64,000 nt of DNA from Pontibacter aquaedesilientis (GTDB taxonomy: Bacteria; Bacteroidota; Bacteroidia; Cytophagales; Hymenobacteraceae). How positions within the stretch are numbered: position 1 is the stretch's first letter; the number at the start of each line of letters is the position of its first letter. The stretch lies in NCBI RefSeq assembly GCF_014773225.1, contig NZ_JACXAJ010000001.1, positions 496,001-560,000 of the forward strand, given 5' to 3'. Below, one piece after another: positions 1-10,070 of the stretch. The notes under the pieces were generated by a model, which was not told the origin of the DNA, searched no databases, and saw only the letters and a program-made list of their open reading frames with translations. A program made the position numbers and the translations under genes.

Positions 1-2672
1 TCAGCAGTCCCTATACCTTGCAGACAGCCGGCATGCAGCTGTCCACCCGCGACAAAAGCCTGGAAGCAAAGGCTCTGCACCTGTCTGGCGACTGGGACAA
101 AAACGATGCGTTGAAAAGTCAGAACCTGGCGAAGCATACGCACTACGACATCCAGTTGCCGCAATTGAGATTTCAGGAAATGGAGCTGCTGGAGGCCATC
201 CGGTCGTCCAGACTCACGATCGGCAGCATAGCCGCGGAGCAGCCCGTGATCGATGTGCGCACCGACCAGCGCGTGCCGAAGTCAGAAGAAGGCCCCGACC
301 TGCAGGCGCTATACCGGCAGGTATCAGCTATAGTCAGCAGTTTGGAAGTAGGGGAGATCCGCATACGCGATGCCGCCCTCACGCAGCACAGCAAAAACAG
401 AAACATACAGCGCCTGCAGCAGCTGGAGCATGCCTCGTTGGTGGCCATCGGTCTCGAACTGGACTCCGCTTTCGTCTTCGGCCCGGATCAGGTTCTCCCG
501 CTGCAGGACCTCGTGGTAACGGCCCGGAACTACCGTTACCGGATGCCCGACAATACCTATACCTTCACTTTGGGCGGACTCCGCTACTCCACCCGGCAGC
601 AGGAGTTCCTGGCCAAGTCGCTGGATGTGAACTCGAGTTTACGGGCTAACAACCAGCAGAAGCTTCGCAATAACGCCAGTCGCAAACTCATCGACCTCTC
701 GGCCCATTCGCTGCAGATAACCGGGCTGGATTTAATCCGGGCCCTCAACACGGGGCGGCTGCAGGCGGACCGGCTTGTGCTCCAACAACCGGATGTGGCC
801 ATATTGCTCGACCGGGAGGTGACGGAGTCTGGCGCAGGTCAGCGGGAGGCAGGTAAGGCGCTTTTCGAAAGGATGGAGCTGATTTCGGTGAACACCATCC
901 GGCTCGAAGACGGCTCCTTTACCTTCAGCGAAAAACTAAGGCCCGTCATGCGCACCCATCAGCTGGAACACGCCACCGCCACCATCACTGGATTTGAGCT
1001 GACGCCCACCAGTTTTAAAAACCTGAACGACACGCTCCCGATGCAGGAATTGAACTTGGTGGCAACAGACTATACCTACCGTTCCACCGACAGCCTGTAT
1101 ACCATCCGGCTGGATAGCCTGCACTACTCCAGCAGGCAGCAGGAACTGGTGGCCCGCACCTTGTTGGTAAATGCCGACAGAGGGGTGAACGAGCGCCTCA
1201 AAGAAAACAGACCGGAACTGGCCAGCCACAACCTGATCGATATTACCGCCAGAAGATCGCGCATTTCGGGCTTTAACCTGATACACGCCTACGCCACGGG
1301 GCAATATCACCTGGACAGGCTATTGCTTGCCGGCCCTAAGGTGACCATTCTGCAGGACCACGATGTACCTGCGAATCAGAGCATGGCGCTGGCCGAGCAG
1401 GACACGGCCTCCAGCAACGGCACTAGGGAGCGTGTGGAGGAACTGATCTCGACCTTGCGGGTAGGGCGACTGGATGTGACAGACGGTTCCTTCGACTTCG
1501 AGATACTCCGAAACGACACAATTCGTAGCAGTCATGCACTGGCACACGTAGCGCTCGGTATAGATGAGCTCCGGTTGGTGTCGCTGGAGAAAAACGACCC
1601 GCTGGATATTTTTGACGTGGACGACATCGAGGTGTTGATACAAGGCTATACCTACCAGATGCCCGACAGCCTGTATGCGTTGGAGATAAAGGAGATCAGG
1701 GCCTCCATGCAGCGCCATTCGCTACACCTCGACAGCCTTCATCTGCGGCCGCTTTTCAGCAAGGAGGATCAGGCCGATGAGTCTGGCTATGCCCGCAACC
1801 GGACTGAACTGGAGGTACCCAGCCTGGAGTTAATAAATGCAAACCTGCGGAACCTGTTCAACAACCAGGACCTGATCGCGCAGAAAATGCTGATTCGCAA
1901 TCCGCGGTTGGAGGTCTCCCGCGACAACAGCATCGGCCTTGATCCGGGGCGCAGGCCTCCGACTTTGCAGCAGATGCTTCGTGGGGCCGACCTATACATC
2001 AAACTGGATACGGTGGTGGTCAACAAAAAGAGCCTGGAGCATGCGGTTATCGCTGTTCAGGCCAGTGAACCTGCTGTGTTTCGGCTGGAAGACGTTTACA
2101 TGGAGTTGTTTAACGTCACGAACGACACGGCCCTTATCCGCCAGGACAACATCATAACCGCCAACGTGAAGGCCCGGCTAATGGGGGCCAGCATCCTGCA
2201 GGGGCGCTATACCTTTGAGATGGATCATCCGGAAGACCGCTATACCTACGAGGGCACGCTGGACCCGATGGACTTAACAGTACTAAACCCTTTGTTTGAA
2301 AACATGCTCTTCATCCGGATCAGGAGCGGACAGGTTGGAAAAGCGACTTTCTCGATCGAGTCGACGGCCACCACCTCCACGGGGCAGGTGCATTTCCCCT
2401 ATAGCAACCTGAAGATTCAGCTCCTGAGCAAAGACGATCCGGACAATCCCGGCCTGCTGCTCAAGGTGGGCACCCGGTTGGTAAACGCCCTGATCGTGAA
2501 GACCAACAACCCCTCCACACTGGGCAAATTCAGGGAAGGGTATGTAGCGGAGGAGCGGGATATGCAAAGGTCGGTATTCCACCACATGGGCCAGTCTCTG
2601 TTCGATGGGGTTGCCACCAGCCTGATGACCAAATGTGTGGAAAGGATCGTCTCGAAGTTTGTGGACTTGTAG
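1..2672 (+). CDS. AsmA-like repeat protein, 5' end outside window
   Basis: The reading frame is open to the left edge (codons from position 3), so this is the C-terminal part of a larger protein and the first TTG/ATG codons inside the window are not its start. It holds about four diverged copies of a unit of roughly 170-190 residues. Each contains a Y-T/A-x(2)-L-x(2)-L-x-Y-S-S/T-R-Q-Q-E type stretch (near nt 12, 557, 1100, 1670) followed by a segment ending in RP/QP-x-V/I. The last 250 residues, with GTLDPMDLTVLNP, a glycine-bounded beta stretch and a repeated-strand end, resemble the C-terminal region of AsmA/DUF748 proteins, which span the periplasm and act in envelope lipid or protein homeostasis. 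No transmembrane segment is visible in this part. Family assignment is by motif style only; the function is inferred. Confidence 0.6.
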   Translation, partial: SSPYTLQTAGMQLSTRDKSLEAKALHLSGDWDKNDALKSQNLAKHTHYDIQLPQLRFQEMELLEAIRSSRLTIGSIAAEQPVIDVRTDQRVPKSEEGPDLQALYRQVSAIVSSLEVGEIRIRDAALTQHSKNRNIQRLQQLEHASLVAIGLELDSAFVFGPDQVLPLQDLVVTARNYRYRMPDNTYTFTLGGLRYSTRQQEFLAKSLDVNSSLRANNQQKLRNNASRKLIDLSAHSLQITGLDLIRALNTGRLQADRLVLQQPDVAILLDREVTESGAGQREAGKALFERMELISVNTIRLEDGSFTFSEKLRPVMRTHQLEHATATITGFELTPTSFKNLNDTLPMQELNLVATDYTYRSTDSLYTIRLDSLHYSSRQQELVARTLLVNADRGVNERLKENRPELASHNLIDITARRSRISGFNLIHAYATGQYHLDRLLLAGPKVTILQDHDVPANQSMALAEQDTASSNGTRERVEELISTLRVGRLDVTDGSFDFEILRNDTIRSSHALAHVALGIDELRLVSLEKNDPLDIFDVDDIEVLIQGYTYQMPDSLYALEIKEIRASMQRHSLHLDSLHLRPLFSKEDQADESGYARNRTELEVPSLELINANLRNLFNNQDLIAQKMLIRNPRLEVSRDNSIGLDPGRRPPTLQQMLRGADLYIKLDTVVVNKKSLEHAVIAVQASEPAVFRLEDVYMELFNVTNDTALIRQDNIITANVKARLMGASILQGRYTFEMDHPEDRYTYEGTLDPMDLTVLNPLFENMLFIRIRSGQVGKATFSIESTATTSTGQVHFPYSNLKIQLLSKDDPDNPGLLLKVGTRLVNALIVKTNNPSTLGKFREGYVAEERDMQRSVFHHMGQSLFDGVATSLMTKCVERIVSKFVDL

Positions 2673-2983
2673 TAAGGTTGAAAGCGCTAGTTGGATTTTC
2701 ATACGCCGACAGACCTTCATTCCATACCTTGAAACAGGAAAAAGCCAGATAGCCTTCTTCTGGCTCATGGCCCATCTCACGATTTAAGCTAAGACCCTAA
2801 GCTCTGGCGGTAAGCGCACTGCTAAGATCTTATACCACATGCTAAAACCCGCTCAAGCAAGCTGCCTGGTGTCCGGAGTTTGTTTATACCTTCTATGTTG
2901 ATAGCATTAAGCCAGAGTCAAATTATTCGAAATGCCAAATCTTTCATTATCTTGAGATAAGTTTTGTCCTTTCACCCAAGCCT
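2673..2983. other. Spacer between AsmA-like gene and ppc, no gene seen
   Basis: About 310 bases without a convincing reading frame; the minus-strand frames here are shadows of the AsmA-like gene. It presumably holds the ppc promoter. A TAAG-TTTTG stretch near 2957-2965 resembles a Bacteroidota -7 element (TAnnTTTG) with one extra base, and no matching -33 element is obvious. No hairpin terminator was recognised after the AsmA-like gene. Confidence 0.4.
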
Positions 2984-5578
2984 ATGACCACACACATCGC
3001 CTCGCGAGCCAACCCTAGCCTCGAAACCTTCTCTACCCTGGTGGGTACGCGCTATGAAATGTATAACAGCCTGTTCTCTTCGCTGCCCTTTCATCGGGTC
3101 GAGAAAACGGGTGTGCTGCTTTCGCTGCTGGTGCTGCATTGCGAGGATGGGTATCAGCGTGGCCAAAGCCCACAGGAGATCGTCCAGAGTTTTTTTACAC
3201 AATATACTACTTACCGCACGGAGCAAGAGCAACATGACCTGCTGTTTCGTTTCATACAATATGCTGAGCGGCAGGTGGTGCTTTTTGATGCGCTGGAAGA
3301 AGCCGCCTTCCGTGACACGCATGACATGCAGGGCGTGGGCACTCTGAACCAGCTCAGCATTGCGGTACAGCAGGAGCAAGCGCAGGAAAAGCTGGCAGCA
3401 AAACTCCAGGACTTTGCGGTGCGCATGGTACTGACAGCGCACCCCACCCAGTTTTACCCAAGCAACGTGCTGGGAATCATCAACGACCTGTCGCAAGCGC
3501 TGGCGTCTGACAATACTTCACAGGCACATTCCTACCTGCGGCAGCTGGGCAAAACCCCGTTTTTCAAAAAAGAGAAACCTACGCCTTACGAAGAGGCCAT
3601 CAGCCTGATCTGGTTTCTGGAGAATGTGTTTTACCGTGCCGCCAGTGGCATAGTCTCTTACCTGAACGCACAATTCCCTGATGTTGCAAAACAGGGCTCC
3701 AGGCTGATCCGGATGGGTTTTTGGCCCGGCGGCGACCGCGACGGCAACCCTTTCGTGAAAGCGGATACTACCTTGCAGGTGGCGGATGCCTTGCGCATCG
3801 CTGTTATCAGAGCCTATTATGCCGATGTGCGCCGGTTGAAGCGCCGCCTTACTTTTAAGGGAGTGGAGGATTTACTGCGGGACCTGGAGACAAAGCTCTA
3901 CAATAACCTTTTTGTGCCTGGCCATACCCTCGACCTCAGACAGGAGGATATCCTTCAGTCGCTGCGCGAAATCAGCAGACTGCTACAGGAAGAGCACAAC
4001 AGTTTGTTCCTGGGCCAGGTGGAAGCCCTGATCACCAGCGTGGAGTTGTTCGGTCTTTTCTTCGCCTCCCTTGATATCCGGCAGGACTCCTCGGTACATG
4101 ATCAGCTGTTTGAGGAGCTATCGCAACGCACCGATGTCCTGCCCAAAAACTATACTCAAATTACGGAGCAGGAGAAAATCGACGCCTTGCTGGGTACAGT
4201 CGGAAGCCTTGAAAACCAGGCGCTATTTGGGGACGATGAACTGCTACAAGACACGCTGGAGACGGTAGCCGCTATCCGGACGATACAGGAGCGCAACGGG
4301 GAGGAGGGATGCCACCGCTACATTATCAGCCACTGCACCAGTGCCCTGAATGTGCTGGAGGTCTATACCTTGTTCCGATTGGGAGGCTGGCAACCCGAGG
4401 CGCTCACCGTTGACATCGTGCCGCTCTTCGAAACCATCACCGACCTGCGGCAGGCAGCGACTGTGATGCGCCAACTCTATGAAAATGAGGTATACCGTTC
4501 GCACTTGCAACGGCGTGGCGATACCCAATCCATCATGCTCGGCTTTTCGGACGGCACCAAGGACGGCGGCTACCTGATGGCGAACTGGAGTATCTACAAA
4601 GCCAAGGAGGCCCTAACACAGGTCAGCCGGGAGTATGGCGTGGAGGTAATCTTCTTCGACGGAAGGGGAGGACCGCCGGCCCGTGGCGGTGGCAAAACAC
4701 AGCAGTTCTACGCCTCCATGGGGAATAACATCGCCAACAAAGAGATTCAACTGACTATACAGGGCCAAACGGTTAGTTCTAATTTCGGTTCGGTGGATGC
4801 GGCCCGCTTTAATCTGGAGCAGCTCCTGTATGCGGGCATCAGCAGCAGCCTGTTCGACCGCCAAAAACCTACCCTGGCCCCGGACGATGACCGGCTGTTG
4901 CAGGAACTGGCGGAAGTCAGTTTCGAGGCCTATTCGGAGTTGAAGAACAACCCGGTTTTTCTGGATTACCTGACTTTCGTGAGCCCACTGCGCTATTATG
5001 GTGAGGCCAATATTGGCAGTCGCCCCTCTAAGCGAAAGGCTGGCAAATTAAACCTGGATGATCTGCGGGCAGTGCCCTACGTGGGGGCCTGGAGCCAGCT
5101 GAAGCAAAATCTGCCGGGTTATTACGGCGTGGGCAAAGCCCTGGAGGCCTTGCATGCAGCAGGGGAATGGCCACGGCTACAACAGCTCTACAAAAACTCG
5201 CTGTTTTTCAAAACCTTGCTCGATAACTGTGAGATGGCCATGAAGAAGTGCTTTTTCCCGGTAACGGCCTATTTGGCAGAACACCCGACGTACGGCCCGC
5301 TTTGGCAGCAAATTTACGAGGAGTTTGAGCGCACCCGGAAGTACGTGCTCCTGCTGGCTGGGGCCGACACGCTGATGGCGGACAAACCCATGGATGAGCT
5401 TTCGATTCAGCTGCGGCAGCGCATCGAGTTGCCGCTGATCACCATCCAGCAATATGCTTTGGCCCGGATCAGGCGTGTAGAGGAGCAGGGCGAGGCACAG
5501 CAGGATAAACAAGTGTTTGAGAAACTGGTCGTACGCTGCTCATTTGGCATCATCAACGCGGAGCGCAACTCTGCCTGA
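2984..5578 (+). CDS. ppc: Phosphoenolpyruvate carboxylase
   Basis: Carboxylates PEP with bicarbonate to oxaloacetate, the anaplerotic entry to the TCA cycle. The 864 residues are slightly shorter than the usual 880-930. Visible motifs in order: the N-terminal catalytic-histidine region TAHPTQFYP (about residue 151), GGDRDGNPFV (about 249), LDIRQDSSVH (about 364), GFSDGTKDGGYL (about 525), the glycine/arginine loop FFDGRGGPPARGGG (about 560), and a short C-terminal SFGIINAERNSA replacing the classic GMRNTG end. The HPTQ, instead of HPTE, and the shortened tail place it in a diverged PEPC branch. ATG at 2984 fits the conserved N-terminus. The gene stands alone and is followed by a strong hairpin at 5604-5647. 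Confidence 0.93.
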   Translation: MTTHIASRANPSLETFSTLVGTRYEMYNSLFSSLPFHRVEKTGVLLSLLVLHCEDGYQRGQSPQEIVQSFFTQYTTYRTEQEQHDLLFRFIQYAERQVVLFDALEEAAFRDTHDMQGVGTLNQLSIAVQQEQAQEKLAAKLQDFAVRMVLTAHPTQFYPSNVLGIINDLSQALASDNTSQAHSYLRQLGKTPFFKKEKPTPYEEAISLIWFLENVFYRAASGIVSYLNAQFPDVAKQGSRLIRMGFWPGGDRDGNPFVKADTTLQVADALRIAVIRAYYADVRRLKRRLTFKGVEDLLRDLETKLYNNLFVPGHTLDLRQEDILQSLREISRLLQEEHNSLFLGQVEALITSVELFGLFFASLDIRQDSSVHDQLFEELSQRTDVLPKNYTQITEQEKIDALLGTVGSLENQALFGDDELLQDTLETVAAIRTIQERNGEEGCHRYIISHCTSALNVLEVYTLFRLGGWQPEALTVDIVPLFETITDLRQAATVMRQLYENEVYRSHLQRRGDTQSIMLGFSDGTKDGGYLMANWSIYKAKEALTQVSREYGVEVIFFDGRGGPPARGGGKTQQFYASMGNNIANKEIQLTIQGQTVSSNFGSVDAARFNLEQLLYAGISSSLFDRQKPTLAPDDDRLLQELAEVSFEAYSELKNNPVFLDYLTFVSPLRYYGEANIGSRPSKRKAGKLNLDDLRAVPYVGAWSQLKQNLPGYYGVGKALEALHAAGEWPRLQQLYKNSLFFKTLLDNCEMAMKKCFFPVTAYLAEHPTYGPLWQQIYEEFERTRKYVLLLAGADTLMADKPMDELSIQLRQRIELPLITIQQYALARIRRVEEQGEAQQDKQVFEKLVVRCSFGIINAERNSA

Positions 5579-5603
5579 TCCATCAGTCGCATTGCATGGT
5601 AAA

Positions 5604-5647
5604 ATAGGCCGTCTTTGTCAGGCAACTCGCTGACAAGGGCGGCCTAT
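5604..5647 (+). terminator. Hairpin terminator after ppc
   Basis: Inverted repeat with arms ATAGGCCG-TC-TTTGTCAG and CTGACAAGGGCGGCCTAT around a 7-8 base loop. It lies 25 bases after the ppc stop in an otherwise AT-rich spacer. It lacks a long U-run, so termination is inferred from position and stem strength. Confidence 0.6.
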
Positions 5648-5762
5648 ATGCTTAATATTTATATATATTGTTAAGAAACAGTTATTTGAATACCCTTTTG
5701 GGTTGCTTTAAACGTACATAATACTACCAGTTTATCTTTTTTAGCACCTTATAAATTCGGAG

Positions 5763-8700
5763 ATGGTAGTCAGCAATTACCGTCCCACTCACACGGCCAG
5801 GAAGGAGAGAAAGCGTGGGACCATCCTCAAATGGATGCTCTTTGGAGTGCTGCTCATTGTATTAGGAGTTGTCATCGCTGCCGTGTTATATGAAGCCCGA
5901 ACTTCTCGTTTACAGGCGCGTGAAATAGCGCACTACGCCAGTACCCTAACGTATCAGGTTGACGTTGGACCGAGCGACGCGATCGTTTTCCCGGCGCATG
6001 GCCCTTTCGATAAAAGACTTGGATACGCTCACTTGCCCAAACTTGTGGACCGGGCACAGGCCCGTGGGATGGAAGTCGCACACCAGACCAGGTTCTCCCA
6101 AGCCCTGATCGACTATACCTCTCGTGGGTATTTTGCCCCGTACCCGGAAAAGACGCAGGCCGGTCTGCACATTGTGGATAGGAGTGGCAACCCTGTTTAC
6201 CAATTCAGGTACCCTCGCCGGGTGTACGCCAGTTATGAAGCCGTACCCTCGCTGATCACACAGACTTTGTTATTTATCGAGAACCGGGAACTGCTCTCAC
6301 CGGACAAACCTTTTATGAACCCCGCCATTGACTGGTTGCGCTTTTCAAAAGCAGGCCTGCACATGGCGGCCAGCCGAGCCGGGTTAGATTATGAAACGAT
6401 GGGAGCCAGCACATTAGCCACCCAGATCGAAAAGTACCGCCACTCCTCCCAGGGTATAACAGCCAGTCCGAAGGCAAAGCTGCGCCAAATGGCATCTGCC
6501 AGCGTACGGGCTTACCAGACGGGACCGGAAACATTGCCTGCCAGACAAAACCTCGTGCTGACCTATTTCAACACCCTGCCGCTCTATGGTGCGCCAGCCT
6601 ACGGCGAAGTGCATGGACTAGGCGATGGCCTGTGGGTATGGTTCGGGGCCGATTTTGAGCAGGTGAACAGGCTGTTGAGTATGCCCGTTTCCGAAGGCGA
6701 TACCCTGCAGGCACAGGGGCTGGCACTCCGGCAGGTGCTTTCGATGTTGATTGCCCAGCGCAGGCCTGCCTACTACCTCAGCCCGAGGGGCCATGCAGCG
6801 CTGAGCGAGCTGACAGCGAGCTACCTGCGTCTGCTGGCTGCCAATGCGCACATTAGCGGCAGGCTGCGCGATGCGGCACTGGCTGAGGAAGTGGTGTACC
6901 GCGACTTCAGCACGCACCCGGTTGCCGTGGCTGTGGAGACAGACAAGGGTTCGCACATGGTGCGTACCCATTTATCCGGATTGCTGGGCAAGTCACTTTA
7001 TGACCTTGACCGAATGGACCTGGCCGCCACTACCAGCCTGGAGTATGAGTTGCAGCAACAGGTAAGCGATTACCTGACCCGGCTAAATGAGCCAGAATTC
7101 GCCAAAAGTGCGGGGCTGTTTGGAGAGCGCCTGCTGTCGCCAGACCGTACGGAGCAAGTTCGCTACAGCTTTACGCTGTATGAGCGCACGCCACTTGGGA
7201 ACTTGGTGCGTGTACAGACCGACAACACCGACCAGCCTTTCGACCTGAATGCGGGCAGCAAACTCGAATTGGGCTCTACCGCCAAACTGCGCATACTGGT
7301 CACCTACCTTGAGGTGATCGCCGAGCTACATGACAGGTATACCGGGCTGGCTGCACCGGATCTGCGCAAAGAGTTGGCCAAATCACAGGACAACCTGAGC
7401 CGCTGGGTACTGCAGTACCTGCTGCACGCCCGGGATAAAAGTCTGCCGGCTACGCTCCAGGCATCGCTTGAGAGACGCTACTCGGCCAGTCCGCATGAGA
7501 TGTTTTTTACGGGTGGTGGCATGCATACCTTCCACAATTTCAGCAACACCGACAATGGGCGCAGCCCGACCGTGCGGGAAGCCTTTCTGAAGTCCATCAA
7601 CCTGCCCTTTATCCGGATAACGCGTGACCTGGTCAGGTATAGCATACAGCAGCGCACTGGCGGCACCGCCACCCTGGTCGGAAACGACTACGACCCGCGC
7701 CGCCGGGAGTACCTGACCCGCTTTGCCGACCGGGAAGGGCAGACCTATATGCTCCGTTTCTGGCATAAGTATAAAGGGAAGACAGAAGCGGAGCGCTTTG
7801 AAACCTTGGTAAAGAGCATGCGCCTCAACTCAGTCCGGTTCGCTACAGTGCATCGTTTCTTTTATCCTGAAACAGATTCGGTAAGCTTTGGGAAATTAGT
7901 GCGGCAGCGTGTGCCCTGGGAAAAGAAATTGAAAGATAAACGCATCATGGAGTTATACCACCAGTTTGGTCCCGAGGCGTTTGACTTGAACGATCAGGGT
8001 TATATTTCGCGCGTTCATCCATTGGAGCTCTGGACGTTGCAGTATCTGCAGCAGCATCCGGAAGCTACCTGGCCGCAAGTAGTGGCTGCCAGTAAGGATA
8101 CACGGCAGGAGGTATATAAATGGCTCTTTCGATCCCGTCACAAGAGCGCCCGTGACTCCCGCATTCGGACCATGTTGGAGCTTGACGCTTTCGATGATCT
8201 GCAGCAGCGCTGGCAACGGCTGGGCTACCCGTTCGAGCAATTGGTTCCTTCGCTGGCGACTGCATTGGGTTCTTCCGGAGACAGGCCTGAGGCACTGGCG
8301 GAACTGATGGGAATTATCCTGAACGATGGCGTTCGGCAACGGACGCTACGGGTAGAGGAACTGCAATTTGCGGCCCAAACCCCTTACGAAACCGGCATGA
8401 GATGGCAAGAGGCGGCAGGAGAGCAGGTACTGGCACCAGAAGTCGCCGCCATACTGCGCGAAAACCTGCTCGAGGTCGTGGAGACCGGAACTGCCCGCCG
8501 ATTGCAGGGCGGTATACCTGGCATGGTAGGCCAGACCATCCGGTTGGGAGGTAAAACCGGTACCGGCGATAACCGCATCGTGACGCTGAGCAAAAGAGGG
8601 CAGCGCCTGGCTTCCCGCTCCGTCAACCGCACCGCTACTTTCGTTTTCTTTCTGGGGGAGCATCACTTTGGTACGCTCACCGCCTTTGTGCCCGGTCGTG

Positions 8701-8840
8701 AGTCGGACGATTTCCATTTCACTTCCTCGCTGCCGGTTCAGGTATTGCGCGGCATGGCCCCGCTCTTGGCACCATACCTGGAGCAGGAGGGAACCCTGCC
8801 TGATTCGATCGCGGAGAAAGAGCCTCTCAGCCGCCTATAA
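5763..8840 (+). CDS. Large GT51 transglycosylase/transpeptidase (class A PBP-like)
   Basis: Membrane-anchored peptidoglycan synthase of 1025 residues. Residues about 22-46 form one transmembrane anchor. The glycosyltransferase-51 domain follows, with the catalytic-glutamate motif IENRELLS (about 171) and GASTLATQIEK (about 218, the counterpart of GGSTLTQQ). The transpeptidase domain shows the three penicillin-binding motifs: SxxK in GSTAKLRIL (about 510), SxN in KSINLPF (about 610) and KTG in GGKTGTGDN (about 930). The family therefore polymerises glycan from lipid II and cross-links it. It is longer than standard PBP1 proteins, with extra sequence inside the GT51 region and between the SxN and KTG motifs. 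It sits alone on the plus strand and ends in a bidirectional-looking hairpin shared with the convergent CHRD gene. Confidence 0.85.
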   Translation: MVVSNYRPTHTARKERKRGTILKWMLFGVLLIVLGVVIAAVLYEARTSRLQAREIAHYASTLTYQVDVGPSDAIVFPAHGPFDKRLGYAHLPKLVDRAQARGMEVAHQTRFSQALIDYTSRGYFAPYPEKTQAGLHIVDRSGNPVYQFRYPRRVYASYEAVPSLITQTLLFIENRELLSPDKPFMNPAIDWLRFSKAGLHMAASRAGLDYETMGASTLATQIEKYRHSSQGITASPKAKLRQMASASVRAYQTGPETLPARQNLVLTYFNTLPLYGAPAYGEVHGLGDGLWVWFGADFEQVNRLLSMPVSEGDTLQAQGLALRQVLSMLIAQRRPAYYLSPRGHAALSELTASYLRLLAANAHISGRLRDAALAEEVVYRDFSTHPVAVAVETDKGSHMVRTHLSGLLGKSLYDLDRMDLAATTSLEYELQQQVSDYLTRLNEPEFAKSAGLFGERLLSPDRTEQVRYSFTLYERTPLGNLVRVQTDNTDQPFDLNAGSKLELGSTAKLRILVTYLEVIAELHDRYTGLAAPDLRKELAKSQDNLSRWVLQYLLHARDKSLPATLQASLERRYSASPHEMFFTGGGMHTFHNFSNTDNGRSPTVREAFLKSINLPFIRITRDLVRYSIQQRTGGTATLVGNDYDPRRREYLTRFADREGQTYMLRFWHKYKGKTEAERFETLVKSMRLNSVRFATVHRFFYPETDSVSFGKLVRQRVPWEKKLKDKRIMELYHQFGPEAFDLNDQGYISRVHPLELWTLQYLQQHPEATWPQVVAASKDTRQEVYKWLFRSRHKSARDSRIRTMLELDAFDDLQQRWQRLGYPFEQLVPSLATALGSSGDRPEALAELMGIILNDGVRQRTLRVEELQFAAQTPYETGMRWQEAAGEQVLAPEVAAILRENLLEVVETGTARRLQGGIPGMVGQTIRLGGKTGTGDNRIVTLSKRGQRLASRSVNRTATFVFFLGEHHFGTLTAFVPGRESDDFHFTSSLPVQVLRGMAPLLAPYLEQEGTLPDSIAEKEPLSRL

Positions 8841-8868
8841 AGACATGAGTCAGAAGTTGCCTGCACAC

Positions 8869-8901
8869 AAAAGCCGCACAAGTCAAACTGTGCGGCTTTT
8901 G
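8869..8901. terminator. Bidirectional hairpin terminator
   Basis: Stem AAAAGCCGCACA / TGTGCGGCTTTT around a short loop, with an A-run on the left and a T-run on the right. It lies between the convergent PBP gene and CHRD lipoprotein gene and can serve both directions. Confidence 0.85.
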
Positions 8902-8924
8902 TAAATGTACCTGTCGGTGCTAGG

Positions 8925-9443
8925 TTACTCCACTTGTCCTCTGAGCTCACCATCCGGGTAAGTGGTGCTGTGAATGTTCAGGTACCATAACCCATTCAAC
9001 AGATCGTCTTCCTCCTGCTGGGTAAGCTGGCGGGTCTGACCTGAGACTGTACCGGAACTACCAGCACTGCTCGTTCCTGGGTCGTAGCCGGAGCTACCGG
9101 TCAGGGGGAGCCCTATGACAACCGGAGCGTTTGCAGTCGTGGAAGCAGGGCCATGGAAGTGCATGCCGACGGTTCTGTCGCTTGAGTTTCCAAGTGCCCA
9201 GGTCACGACATACGTCAGCCTTTTAGTGTCCATATTATAGACAGCGTCCAGTTCGCCGCTGCCAGTCGTGGTTACGGGTGGGTTTTGAACTTCGGCTGCT
9301 CCGGTCAACGCGATATTATCGAAGCGCACTTCATTGTCAGGCAGGTCTATGCCCCCGTCGTCATCGTCGTCACAACTGCTTACTACAAATACCAGGCTGA
9401 GCAGCAAACTGACGACCAGCCAATAATTTTTAAATAGCTTCAT
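8925..9443 (-). CDS. CHRD domain lipoprotein
   Basis: Predicted lipoprotein of 172 residues. An N-terminal signal segment ends in VVSSC (Cys about 24), followed by an aspartate-rich stretch (DDDDDGG), the usual Bacteroidota surface-export-like tail after the lipidated cysteine. The rest matches the CHRD domain pattern: ALTGAAEVQNPPVTTTGSG, a YVVTW strand, GMHFHGPAS and a C-terminal YLNIHSTTYPDGELRGQ. CHRD domains were first described in chordin and are common in bacterial secreted proteins. Their bacterial role is not settled, so no biochemical function is assigned. Single gene, minus strand, with a long upstream spacer. Confidence 0.85.
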   Translation of the reverse strand: MKLFKNYWLVVSLLLSLVFVVSSCDDDDDGGIDLPDNEVRFDNIALTGAAEVQNPPVTTTGSGELDAVYNMDTKRLTYVVTWALGNSSDRTVGMHFHGPASTTANAPVVIGLPLTGSSGYDPGTSSAGSSGTVSGQTRQLTQQEEDDLLNGLWYLNIHSTTYPDGELRGQVE

Positions 9444-10070
9444 AATCTTAAAATTTTAGGGTTCGGAATAAATCATGTAAAAACAGGACCAATGCAATTG
9501 GTCTGTCGAACACAGAACTTGCTGTGTTACCGAATAATAAATGTTAAAAAAATGGTTTTTAATGTGTTGAAATTGACTTTCCGTTCAGTTGGCTGGTATA
9601 GCGTTTGCTAGCTATTTACACATGCTTGTCTATGTGATGTTTCGGACGCCTATACCTGAGAGTGGGATTTTAAGCGAAGGTCTCCACTCCAACGTAGAGG
9701 TAGGGTGATAACTTACAGTTGAAGCTCCAGAAGGCGTTTGGTACTCTAAAGCAGTACCTATTTTAATGATTAATAACAGTTTTGGAGCTGTAGTAATGTA
9801 AACTGTATATATAATCATACGTGTAAACCCCATTCTGTGTCATAAAACTAGATAATCTAATCCTTATAGTGACCCCAGGCAAATGGTACAGAATTTCAAG
9901 CTTTTTACCGGACAAAATCCCTATTCATTTTTGGGTTAATTCCTTCAAATGAAATCTATTCATAAGATTTGTTTATAGTTTGTAGTAATAATATAAATAA
10001 AAATTTATATATCAGGGGCGTTATTTTTGCGACATCATTTATAATGGAACATTGCATAAGTAACTAATTG
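9444..10070. other. Long AT-rich spacer, no gene recognised
   Basis: About 625 bases with no frame that looks like a real protein. A 67-codon minus-strand frame (9630-9833) has no recognisable features. Near the right end, TATTTTTG at 10022-10029 fits the Bacteroidota -7 consensus and would have driven the Sua5 fragment at 10071. One copy of the CTATACCT octamer lies at 9650. Given the transposase scrap at its right border, part of this spacer may be insertion/deletion debris, but nothing in it can be identified. Confidence 0.4.

Noticed and set aside
2283..2780. Overlapping minus-strand frames at the 3' end of the AsmA-like gene
   Set aside because: They are shadows of the plus-strand gene: the composition follows the opposite codon pattern and nothing in them looks like a protein domain.
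9630..9833. A 67-codon minus-strand frame in the long spacer before the Sua5 fragment
   Set aside because: No signal peptide, family motif or ribosome site; composition looks random and the region is AT-rich.
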